From Trichostrongylus colubriformis (taxonomy: Eukaryota; Nematoda; Chromadorea; Rhabditida; Trichostrongylidae): a DNA stretch of 64,000 bases. The notes under the pieces were generated by a model. That model was not told the origin of the DNA, made no database searches, and was given only the letters and a program-made list of their open reading frames with translations. Positions within the stretch are counted from its first letter, which is position 1. Each line of letters begins with the position of its first letter. Made by a program: the position numbers and the translations under genes. The stretch lies in NCBI GenBank assembly GCA_963978905.1, contig OZ022256.1:26623426-26687425 (forward strand), read 5' to 3'. This document shows positions 26,501-34,726 of the stretch, piece after piece.

Positions 26501-29500
26501 GCATGTATTTTCATTTACCTCTGTCTACAGGTTCGTATACTGTGTCATTTTGATCCTATTCTTTCTGATCCAATTTAACATTTCAAGATAATCGTCAAGT
26601 GGATTTTCTTCTGGGTGAAGGCAGAGACGATCTTCGGTCAACTCTATCCTGGTTCTCACTGTGCGCCTTCACTTTTGGTATGAAGCTGCTCTATATTGAG
26701 GTGGTAATTGCATCTGCTAAGAAGGATATTTTCAGATTGGCCTGATTAGCATGTTCATGTTCAAAGATCGACCAGCTGGGTTCGTTCAGCTGGATAAGGT
26801 AAAGGCAACCCATTGGTTCCATTCATTTTTCCTATCCCGCTTACAGAATACTTTGTGGACACTCGTGCCTCATACCTTTGAAAAACACCGAAGAGGGTGA
26901 TTTGGGTCGATTTTGTAACAAGGAAATCGAGGCGCTAAGTACGGCGACAACAGAAAAAGAACCAGATTACTATTGCTCTCTCTATTTCACCACGCTGAGG
27001 TTAGATGCAGGCGGCGAGGGGCCATGTCATCCAGCCGCCAACGTTGCCCACCCTTCTCAGCAACTCGGCCACTGAAGCGCTGCAGCTCGCAGTGAAATGC
27101 GATGAGTTCGCGACAGAGACCCTCAAGCGCGCTTTTCAGCGCAAGTTTCGCCACAGATATTCTTCGTAAGTGGCTCTTCATGAATAGAAACCGTTCCTAG
27201 CTCTGCTATCCTTCATTATCCCGTTCTAGTGTCATCAAGTCGCATAAGGTGGAGCCGTTTCGGGAAGGATTACTTAGAAAAGCACTATCCTTCACACCAT
27301 TGTTTTGCTTTCGTTGCCCAAGTAAGAAGTAATTGATCTTTGTGGTGATGATAGTGATAATGGCATTAGTTCATTTGCATTACTATTTCGCTTTTATGCC
27401 ACATTTATTCATTGGCTTATTCCATTTCTGTCTTTGAGGAACAGGTAACCGGGGTGTGTACCCTTATGTCAGGATTTAGCACGACGACGAGCGGTGTGCA
27501 ACGCAGTTTGTGCGAGTTATGCGCGTTGCGGTAGTTGGGTCTTAAAACGATTGCACGGTACTGCTAGGAGGCGGGGTGTATGTCGTTTGGCGCGGCCCTT
27601 GCAGCTAATTTGCCAATGGGGCGCATGGGCCTCTGGACTCTCCCGGATTTACCTAAGCCTTTTTAGGAGAGGAGCTTTGGTAGTGCCCCATTGGCAAATT
27701 AGCTCCAAGGGGCCGCGCCAAACGACCGTCTCCCCTAGGAGGCGCAATACACAGCTGACTTGTATTCGCTTCGGGACCCCACAACGAGGCGCCTTTGACT
27801 CGTCGGCATTGCTTCGCTTGCGCTTGCAACATGCCGCGGTGCAAAATCGTGACATAAGGGTACACACCTGGTAATCGGAGGTGGTGGAAGGATATCTGGC
27901 GATATAGTTAGTAACGTGATCGGATACCCTTAAGCAAAACTATAACTACAATAATATTGATTTTTAGAATTTATTTTACCTAATTAGAGGTCTCAGTTGG
28001 TAAAAGTGTGCAAATTATTTGATATACATCAAGTAATGTACACGCAATCAAAGTGCAAAGATTGAAGCTTGTTTAAAAGGCGTGGGTGAACAAAAGCGTC
28101 TCCCTACTTTCAGCCAATAGGAGGAAACAATGGAACAGTACGACAGTACGCGGAGCAAGACCAGTGCTATTTGACTCAGTGGTATCCCGGACAGGTATGA
28201 TTACTATCGGTAGAAAACGTTGAATTTTACCTGGAGGAAAAGTTCTGTCGAATACTCATCACTAGACCCTTTCAGAAGTTTAATAGCGGAGAATGTGGCA
28301 AAGTGGAATGTTTCAGAGCGCCGTGGAAGCGATCCTTGTCATAATAGCAGTGTTGTGTATACCAGTGATGCTGTTTGGAAAGCCGATCTACTTCATAATG
28401 GAGCAGAAGAAGAAGAAGAAAGCGATGGGCAGCAACATAGTGAGCTCATTTCATTAACATCTTCATCTTCATTCATCATCATGATTGGTGTTTTGGAAGT
28501 ACGAAAAATGAGCCGCGACAGAAGAAGAGGGGGTCGTATTGATTACTGGGAGAGTAGACGGGTTGCTTTCATACCTTGCTGCGGTGCTCGCAGCAGCATC
28601 TCTGTGGCGGCGCCCTCTGTTTTATAAGATGGGGCCCAGTCGCATTTCATCTGGCAATGATGCAATCCCGCCTCCTTTTACTTCCTTGCCTTTTCTTTTC
28701 TTTTTTCGTCATTATTTTGTGTAATACTACCTATACAATCACACAGACTTTTGGTGATGTTTTTTGAGCGATGGGTCACGTGTTTTGAATAGATCACCTC
28801 CGGTGAGTGCGGTGGGCCTCCTAAAATGAAGCAATGCTCAAGCAGTGCTACGGTAAACGTACAAAGCTAGAAGCTATCAGAATGGGATGGGTATCATTCG
28901 CCTGTGCTCCGGAGACATGGGAACTACTTTTCTCGTCCACCAAGACTTACGCAAAATTACATGCTCGAATGTTCATTTGGGCACGCAAGTGATGCTGAAG
29001 AACTGGACATAGTTGGAAATTTTATAGAGCGCCCCTCCTCATTAGGACCGCTTCCAGTGCTAGGCTGGGGAACTGTTTGCTGATGAAATAAGTATTTCGG
29101 GGCCAGATAGTCTGCTGGTGCCGCTTCCCCAGGATTGTATCGATCACCTCTTTTATCAACTCCCTCCTGTGCAAGCCGGGCTTAGTATCTGCAGATTTAA
29201 ATAACTAGTATCAGGCCTGTCCGTTCCTCCTGGAGGATGGAAAAGGTAAATTCTGCATCGGATTTCACAATAATGTAAAGCCAAATCCCGTTCCAGTGCT
29301 GTCAAAAATTTTATGGAATTCGAGTGCCAAGGATTCGAAAAGGTAAATTCTGCATCGGATTTCACTCTGATGTAAAGCCAAATCCCGCTCCAATGCTGTC
29401 AAAAATTTTATGGAATTCGAGTGCGTGGCGCCCCTCAGAAGGGATTGAAATAATGTGGTTTCTGGCAACCAGATCCAGTAATAAATGGTTGCTATAATAT

Positions 29501-30568
29501 CAGGGATGTGCGACAGGACTTTCATATTGGGTCACTATCCCACGCAAATGTGTCACAGCACGCGACAAGTGCCTACCTACTTCAATGTGAATTGACTGTG
29601 TGTGCACAAACGTGGCCACAGCTCCCTATAGTAATTAACCCAGTTCGAATGTTCTGACGCTTAATCCAGTATCATAATCAGCGGAGGCTCGTGTTGTGTA
29701 TAAAACATTTGGCACAATTTTCAAAGAGACGGACAGCAATACCGTGGCCACAGCCAGGGGGAGAACGTTCAAATGATCACACTCTGCCTGAGGAGAGATA
29801 AAGCGTGGTGGCGAACCAAAAGTCTTTCAGTCGGTTCGCGCGAACGTCGTAGCGGATGACTCAGAAATTATCATCAACGGCAAAGGCAAGAAGGAAGAAG
29901 CCGAGCCAAATGGTGCACATGGCCATGATGAGGTAAATTTGCGGTTCACATTCTACATTCTGGTGGAAATGAGATCTGTCTGTTTCAGGCATTCGGCGAT
30001 GTGATGGTCCACCAAGCGATCCATACTATTGAATATGTGCTAGGATGCGTTTCACACACTGCTTCATACCTTCGACTTTGGGCATTGTCGCTTGCACACG
30101 CCCGTTCGTTCTTTTTACTCTCCCACCTAGAGCAATAATATTAAATTCCCTGGCACTGTGTGTGTGGTTGACTCGAGCCTCCGGAACTTTCTGTGCATCC
30201 CTGCTTTTATATAGCTCCTGTTGCAGAGTTGTCTGAAGTCCTTTGGCATATGGTGCTCTCCAACGCGTTCGGCCTAAGTGGAATAGCTGGCTACATAGCC
30301 GTTTACGTGATTTTCTTCTTCTTTGCTGTACTCACTTTCTCAATCCTGGTACTCATGGAAGGCCTGTCAGCATTCCTTCATGCCCTCCGTCTTCATTGGT
30401 ACATTCCGCTTTCTATTAATTTTTCTTAGAATTACCTGTGAGCGTTCAAGCGAGTCACTGCCGATTTTCAGGGTGGAGTTCCAGTCGAAGTTCTATCAAG
30501 GTCTTGGCTACGCCTTCGTACCATACTCCTTCAAGACAGCTCTACTGGCGGCTGAAGCTGGAAACTGA
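11550..30568 (+). CDS. vha-5: V-type proton ATPase subunit a (V0), 23 exons, vha-5-like
   Basis: Exons: 11550-11666, 14580-14658, 14738-14841, 14899-15027, 15089-15165, 18283-18406, 18491-18607, 18664-18795, 20333-20467, 20526-20676, 21876-22015, 22067-22203, 22260-22338, 24988-25166, 26443-26530, 26588-26677, 26736-26798, 28114-28194, 28317-28439, 29831-29932, 29989-30103, 30227-30398, 30472-30568. They join in frame to 876 residues, a normal family length. Residues 1 to about 388 form the cytosolic domain (start [48 protein letters not shown]). Membrane segments follow from exon 11 ([11 protein letters not shown]). [20 protein letters not shown] holds the essential proton-path arginine, near residue 778. 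Exon 13 has an NES glycosylation sequon in the first luminal loop. Subunit a forms the proton half-channels against the c ring and sets where the pump acts. C. elegans has four a paralogues (unc-32, vha-5, vha-6, vha-7); the VGVIRRERL and HHTAYLRSS region resembles VHA-5 most, which acts in excretory canal and epidermis. Paralogue choice is from memory. Confidence 0.9.
11667..14579 (+). other. Intron 1 of the V-ATPase gene (2.9 kb)
   Basis: The donor is AAAGAT|GTGAGG and the acceptor TTTTTTGCAG. The intron contains an open frame at 12811-13155 (114 codons) with no known motif, and a segment at about 13690-13850 built from GGCGAATAGGCGATT and GATCGCCT variants. Similar GATCGCCT-rich pieces occur near 15980-16085 and 34590-34680. 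No transposase is visible. Confidence 0.5.
13690..13850. repeat. Degenerate GATCGCCTA/GGCGATT repeat
   Basis: Variants of AATAGGCGATT and AATCGCCTGATCGATACG alternate in both orientations. Related pieces at about 15980-16085 (GATCGCCTGAATCATCTGAT) and 34590-34680 (CTTGATCGCCTGCTCGATAC) share the core GATCGCCTG followed by a CGATACG-like motif. It is non-coding, and the origin is unclear. Confidence 0.5.
17015..17295. mobile_element. GGGTGTGTAC-TIR MITE in V-ATPase intron 5
   Basis: The left end GGGTGTGTGTACTTGAGACA and the right end TTGTCGTAAGTACACACCC are inverted complements with mismatches. Inside are CG-rich blocks (GCGCGGCCGCGCGACGAGC and GCGCCGCGAGTGCGGCGCCG) and copies of GGCATGG. Related copies are at 27452-27868 and 59134-59510, with a half copy at 7166-7309. 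There is no transposase. Confidence 0.65.
18030..18110 (+). mobile_element. tRNA-derived SINE, family 2, partial copy 1
   Basis: The piece has GCGGGTTCGAGTCCCGTCC, a strong tRNA B box inside a paired T stem, then the family body CGAAGCTTTTGCCCATAACTCAGCAT. The same order (T arm, then TTTGCCCATAACTCTGCA) is found at 49568-49700, and a diverged form at 61320-61480. The A box half is not clear here. Confidence 0.5.
18896..18912 (+). repeat. Poly-G tract
   Basis: A run of about 16 G lies in intron 8 of the V-ATPase gene. Similar G or C homopolymers occur near 5200, 36060, 50210 and 50370, often inside repeat elements. They are likely to vary in length and to be error-prone in assembly. Confidence 0.8.
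20960..21750. mobile_element. Diverged relative of the GTTGCAACC-TIR element in V-ATPase intron 10
   Basis: The left part (GAGGAATCCTCGACAGGGGGG, then GGTCCGCTTGGAGGGGTCGT, then AATTTCTCA) matches the beginning of the element at 34727-36123 (GAGGAATCCTCAACGGGGGG, GGTCCGCTAGGAGGGG). A later part (AACGCCAATAGCCCTTTCG and GCGGTATCTATC) matches 34960-35070. Terminal repeats are not recognisable in this copy. It fills most of the 1.2 kb intron. Confidence 0.55.
22339..24987 (+). other. Intron 13 of the V-ATPase gene (2.6 kb)
   Basis: The donor is TTAATA|GTATCT and the acceptor TGGTTTTAG. It contains a dispersed repeat at about 24300-24620. The 143-codon minus-strand frame at 24179-24610 overlaps that repeat, has no known motif and is not taken as a gene. 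The remainder shows nothing recognisable. Confidence 0.5.
24300..24620. repeat. Dispersed repeat, GTCAAAATTTGCTTGGGATGA family, copy 1
   Basis: The core near 24336 (GTCAAAATTTGCTTGGGATGACTCAT, read in parts) recurs near 41786 (ATCAAATTTTGCTTGCGAT AACTCAT) and inverted near 62926 (ATGAGTCATCCCCAGCAAATTTT). Surrounding sequence is only loosely conserved. Type unknown. Confidence 0.5.
25389..26129. mobile_element. TA-flanked TIR transposon, CAGGGGGTGCC family, copy 2
   Basis: The ends are CAGGGGGTGCCAAAAAAGTA at left and TACTTTTTTTTGGCACCCTCTG at right, a near-perfect inverted pair, with TA on both sides (25387-25388, 26130-26131). Its interior matches copy 1 at 560-1192 in inverted orientation. 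It lies in intron 14 of the V-ATPase gene. TA duplication and 25-base ends suggest a Tc1/mariner-type element. The coding part is absent or decayed. Confidence 0.8.
27452..27868. mobile_element. GGGTGTGTAC-TIR element in V-ATPase intron 17
   Basis: The ends GGGTGTGTACCCTTATGTCA and TGACATAAGGGTACACACC are nearly perfect inverted complements. Inside is a second inverted repeat: TTTGGCGCGGCCCTTGCAGC and TAATTTGCCAATGGGGC (27580-27625) pair with 27690-27730. The structure is a hairpin nested in a hairpin. No transposase is encoded. Confidence 0.8.
29240..29424 (+). repeat. Tandem duplication, 97-base unit, two copies
   Basis: Units start at 29240 and 29337 (both GAAAAGGTAAATTCTGCATC) and end with TTTTATGGAATTCGAGTGC. 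They differ at only a few bases, so the duplication is recent. It lies in intron 19 of the V-ATPase gene. Confidence 0.85.
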
Positions 30569-30762
30569 TTGGTCATGCCTTCATAGTCTTTACTTGCCAA
30601 AATGCATAATTCTAGCATAATCCGAGTGGCTAGTTAATATCACAGCCGGTGTGTGGATCTGCAAGCTGAGGAGATCTGTCTATTCAGTTATACTCTTCCA
30701 AAATTCTTGTTAAGCTCATCCACTTCTCATATTGTCAGTACTTTCCCGGTGATTTCACAGCC

Positions 30763-30768
30763 AATAAA
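30763..30768 (+). terminator. Polyadenylation signal AATAAA of the V-ATPase gene
   Basis: This is the first AATAAA after the stop codon at 30566-30568, giving a 3' UTR of about 200 bases. Another AATAAA at about 30946 could be used instead. Confidence 0.55.
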
Positions 30769-31464
30769 CGAATCGAAACCAGCGTAATGGTCTCACATGC
30801 GCCGTTAAAAACGATTTACCCTCATTTTTTATTTTGCATTTTTGGCATCTGCAATGATATGCATCGGAGTTTCTTGACTTGTCAAACTGACTGCTGTAGG
30901 CAGAGTAGGACAACAAAAACAAAAAAAAATCTTTCTAATTTGTAAAAATAAACAAGAAGAGTACCTTTCCCGCTACAGATTTCTGCAGAACCATGCAAAA
31001 TAATATTGCTCTGATTAAGTGAAACGTATCGCAAATGGAAAGTTTTTCTGCTGCATTCGAATGGAAACACGTTCCTTCCAAAAGATTCTGACCACGCCGT
31101 TCAGAGTTGACCACTTCCGAACAAAGGAGCTAGTTTTCCAGGTTCATTTCCCCTGGTGGGGCATGTTCTCCATAAACTGTGGAGTGGTTCAAAGAGATGA
31201 TCTGTGGCGGAACTTACGCAGAAGGCACTTCTCTGCTTTCATATTCCACAAAGGACAAACCATTCCTGACGGGGTCTCTGATTCTGCCACTTAAAGGAAC
31301 CCTCGGCGATAAAATACTGAAAGTCGAAGTCCTGGTAGATTCGGAAAAATAGACGGATGAAGATTCTTAATACCGTCAAAATCAAGGCTCTGTAACCATA
31401 GACTCTATTGAGTGAATATGATGGTGGATCAAAGTATGCTACGACACCATAGAATATTATCAGG
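30769..31464. other. Gene-free stretch between the V-ATPase gene and the helicase relic
   Basis: No coding motif is visible; the 91-codon frame at 31019-31294 has no recognisable features. Confidence 0.35.
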
Positions 31465-31786
31465 TTTATTAGGTGCCGCTGATAGATAGGAGACGTGAGG
31501 TCTTCGACCCAGTAGGGGTCAGTCGCCGACTTCCAGCCGTCACCCTCCCTTGGATGCTTTTTCTCGAATTATCGCCTCGCGCACGCTGAAAGCCAACATC
31601 AGTCTCGATCGCGATAGTATCCCCATAACTGCTCACATCCTTTGCAATTACACCTCCCTTTTTATCCCGAAAACGACGTAGCGACATATCCCATAACTTC
31701 CTCCCTTGGGCTAATTTGAAGTGTAGCGACGGCTAAGCGTCTATAATAAAACGAACACTTACTCTATTGCTGTTGAATGTGCTCCC

Positions 31787-32027
31787 TTAGGCCGCGGTCA
31801 TACTTTGCGTTGTCTGCGGCAGGGCGTGGCCGCGTATCTTGCGTCTCCACACTGCCTCGTTGCCTGCGTCATCTCTGCACCTCCCCCGTGCCACTCTCTC
31901 TCGCTGCCTGTGAGAGAGAGTGGCACGGGAGAGGTGCAGAGATGACGCAGGCAACGAGGCAGTGTGGAGACGCAAGATACGCGGCCACGCCCTGCCGCAG
32001 ACAACGCAAAGTATGACCGCGGCCTTA
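31787..32027. mobile_element. Harbinger-like MITE, copy 2, near-perfect palindrome
   Basis: About 235 bases read almost the same on both strands: GGCCGCGGTCATACTTTGCG at the left and its complement at the right, with the centre at about 31908. The flanking direct repeat is TTA (31787-31789 and 32025-32027). It lies inside the C-terminal part of the helicase relic and supplies the TAA that ends the 70-codon helicase frame. Confidence 0.85.
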
Positions 32028-32235
32028 GCGCTGCTTCGAGACCAGTGCGCAGTTGGCGCGAGCCCATGCGATGACCGAATTCCAGGGAATCTTACATAAC
32101 GACTGCTGATGTCCCAGGACAAACTGTCCATGACGGCACCGGGTGAGGGCCACATTCATGCGGAGCGGGTCGTACAAGAATTCGGAGGAGCTGGGATCGA
32201 AGTTGAAGTCTGGCTGATTTTTGTTGAAACCTTCC

Positions 32236-32330
32236 AAGATTTATGGTATTATTAACTTATTTATTCGAGACTAACGTTTCGGCGTCTTCGCCTTCTTCAG
32301 AGCTTGAAGTCGAAAAAGTCAGTTTTGAAG
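32236..32330 (-). mobile_element. Short insert with hammerhead-ribozyme-like core, Penelope-type end
   Basis: Helicase sequence is interrupted here. On the minus strand (32300-32268) the insert reads CTGAAGA, A, GGCG, AAGA, CGCC, GAAAC, GTTA, GTC. That order fits a hammerhead core: CUGANGA, a 4-pair stem II with a tetraloop, GAAA, a 2-pair stem III with a GUUA loop, and cleavage after GUC. One extra A precedes stem II, and stem I is not evident. Hammerheads of this minimal form are known at the ends of Penelope-like elements. Exact insert borders are uncertain. Confidence 0.5.
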
Positions 32331-33130
32331 TCAAAGTCTTCGTGGTGAACAAGACCTGGACGGCGTCCACCGTGAAAAGATCGATCTCGTGGGCGTGCGA
32401 GAAGTCGGCCTACCGTCCGTGTTGCTCCTTGTAAAAAGTAATTATGCAAATTCTGGAAGGGGAAATCCCGAGTCCCAGTAGACGGCCCACCAGGGTCATA
32501 CAGACTTCAGCCTCCATGTCGTGGAAGTGGGAACGGTATTGGGCTTTTTGCGACGAGCCGGCCACGTCCACAAAGAGAAATGGCAACTATTCATTAGGGA
32601 ATCCAATGATGTCCAATAACAAGCGGCGTTGCTCATTCCGTGTGCCACTTCGAAGGGCGCCCCCGTACGCCAGATGGTTGGACAACCCGGGAGGTAAGGG
32701 TGAGCTCACAGCGAGGTCACGAGCGGAGCCATAGGGACAGCTCGTACTTCCGATAAGACGTCCATCTTGCATAAGATCCTGTAACCGGCGCACCCATATG
32801 GAACACTGCACCCCGTTGCCGGCTCCGTAAAAGGGGTAATTTCAACGACGAGCCCCTCCAGCATGTGGTCGTCGACAGCCTCAAAAGAAGAGTTGAGCTG
32901 ACAGAAGGAACGCGTTATTTTCACTGATCGTCTGATCGAGTTGGGCAGGTATGTTATGAGAGTCCTGCCAGACTCCAACTACCGCCTCAACGGTGGCGTC
33001 CCGAAGGTGGCGAGCATACCGCCCGAGCACCGCCGACAAATCCTTGACGTCGGAGAAGCCGACGCCGGAAGGGCCGTAATGCCTAAGAGCGGCTCGAGTC
33101 CCGACTAGATCGACGGTGGCCGGGTGGCTA

Positions 33131-34091
33131 CCACCCCAGAGTTGGACGCTTTAGCTCGAACCCTCGTAATTGGCGGTCCCATAGCGACACGAGAACAATA
33201 GCTGTATAGCAAATACAGTAATGCAGAATCGTCGAAGGCGATGACTAAGAGAGAAGATAAGGGATTGAGGAGATTTTATATCCATTCGCCAATGGACGCG
33301 GAGGCGATCCAAAACAAAGTCAATGGAATTCAAATATTCCTACGCGCCCCCGAAAACTTGCTGGTCTCTCAAGGCTAGAGTCGATGGCATGAACAAAGAA
33401 CGTAAACACTGTCTATCGGAGGCTTCATCCAAAATGCCGAGTAATCGACTAGCCTCGCCTGAGCGAGGGAACTGTATGACGCGAACAAAGCGGACAACAA
33501 CAACATGCTGCTCAGCGCCGCTGAACCTTACTCATCGGTGAAAGACTGAAGAAGAAAGAGTTACGCATGAGGAGCGGAGAAGTGGTAGGAAATGAACAAG
33601 GAGCATCAGAAGAAAAGAAACCACAAAAACCACAACACAAGAGCCTCATCATGCTTAATTCGATACTCCTGCGGAAAGATTGGGACCTGGCTTCTCAAGC
33701 CGCTCTACACCGAACAGACAAATAACGAGACAACCACAGAGAAAAACGTAGCATGCTGTTCAACGAGGGTTAATTCACAAAATATGCACTGGGTGCCACG
33801 AACAAAAGGCCTAACCGACTACAATACTTCTCGAAATTCTCCAAATGGGTGAGAAGCGACTACCGAAACCACGAAAGAAAAGAAAGAAAAAAGTAAGCTC
33901 GCGAATGAAGGCGAAAACCTCAAGAAACGAACCAGTAAATGGGCAAAAGAAAAGATCGACAAGATCTGTTGCCCAGCTACGGGGCAGCCGAACCAAAAAC
34001 TCACGCGCTCCTGACGACCGGCTCACTCGCTGCTACCCGTAAATAGATGGTGGATAAAGGTATGCTGCGAACACCATAGAATATTATCAGG
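33131..34091. other. Region between helicase copies, possible decayed helicase N-terminal part
   Basis: Minus-strand frames from 33540 to 33150 stay open for 40-60 codons in turn, for example PRSGEASRLLGILDEASD near 33450, but no helicase motif can be named. The part from 33560 to 34040 is A-rich on the plus strand and unassigned. Confidence 0.3.
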
Positions 34092-34330
34092 TTTATTAGG
34101 TGCCGGTGATAGATAGGAGACGTGGGTTCTTCGACCCAGTAAGGGTCAGCCGTCGCCTTCCAGCCGTCGTCCTCCGTTGAATGCTTTTCCTCGGCTCATC
34201 GTCTCGCACAAGCTGAAGCAGAACATCAATCTCGCTCATCGAACGCTAGCCACAGTACCCCGAGAACAACTCATACCCTCTGCACATACAATTGTTGAAA
34301 CGAATCTTTGTATCGCCCACAACTTAACGA
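34092..34330 (-). pseudogene. Second copy of the helicase 3' end
   Basis: The minus-strand sequence matches 31465-31690 for about 220 bases. It encodes PRKSIQRRTTAGRRRLT and ends RLLSITGT; the first copy reads SRKSIQGRVTAGSRRLT and RLLSISGT. The stop TAA (complement at 34096-34098) overlaps AATAAA in both copies, and similarity continues past the stop (complement of CACCATAGAATATTATCAGG). No helicase domain is recognisable upstream of this tail. It marks a second, mostly lost gene copy in tandem. Confidence 0.6.
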
Positions 34331-34726
34331 CATCATTTGTCCCGCGTTGTTAGCTTGCCTTCACTAGCAGAGTGCTATCTTTTCTTATCTCGTTCCCGAT
34401 TTCCCTGTGCCACGTGAACACTTCGTCAGAAAACGTCTCCTAGCATGCCAGATGTGGTTGGCAGCTGTGTACGGGCTCGAAGTGGATTTGAGCGGGTTAC
34501 GCAACGTTCAGACTCCATCGCGCCTGCGTTGTAGACGATCAGGTGATTGGAAGACGATGCACAAAGTGTAAGATACATATCGCTTAGATGAATTAGGTAA
34601 CCTAAGATAACCGCCTCATTGCCTGATGGCTTGATCGCCTGCTCGATACGTGTCTTCTTCATTCCTAATGCCTATAACGCGAACATTGAACAATGCTTTA
34701 TTGTTAGTGCCGTGTGGACGTGCCGT

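Larger units (their letters stand above)
31469..33130 (-). pseudogene. UPF1-like superfamily 1 helicase relic
   Basis: Read right to left, recognisable segments are GHYGPSGVGFSDVKD-like sequence near 33060 (actual reading RHYGPSGVGFSDVKDLS), SNHLAYGGALRSGT near 32650, FLFVDVAGSSQKAQYRSHF near 32550, SRICIITFYKEQ near 32450, VDAVQ near 32370, and DPLRMNVALTRCRHGQFVLG near 32150. The last is helicase motif VI (ALTR.R), and VDAVQ plus the FYKEQ strand are typical of the second RecA domain of DNA2/NAM7/UPF1 helicases. The C-terminal tail continues at 31687-31469 and ends LLSISGT with the stop overlapping an AATAAA. Stop codons (FPNE-stop, GR-stop), a frame change near 32880, a gap after VDAVQ, and two insertions break it. 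Walker A was not found. Whether the parent was a cellular gene or element-borne cannot be told. Confidence 0.7.

Noticed and set aside
26846..26900. Possible extra V-ATPase exon after TTACAG near 26846
   Set aside because: Including it breaks the frame between exons 17 and 18, which join cleanly without it and match the family.
31417..34330. LTR retrotransposon with direct repeats at 31.45 and 34.1 kb
   Set aside because: The repeats encode the same protein tail ending in a stop and polyadenylation signal, so they are repeated gene 3' ends rather than LTRs; no gag or pol is between them.
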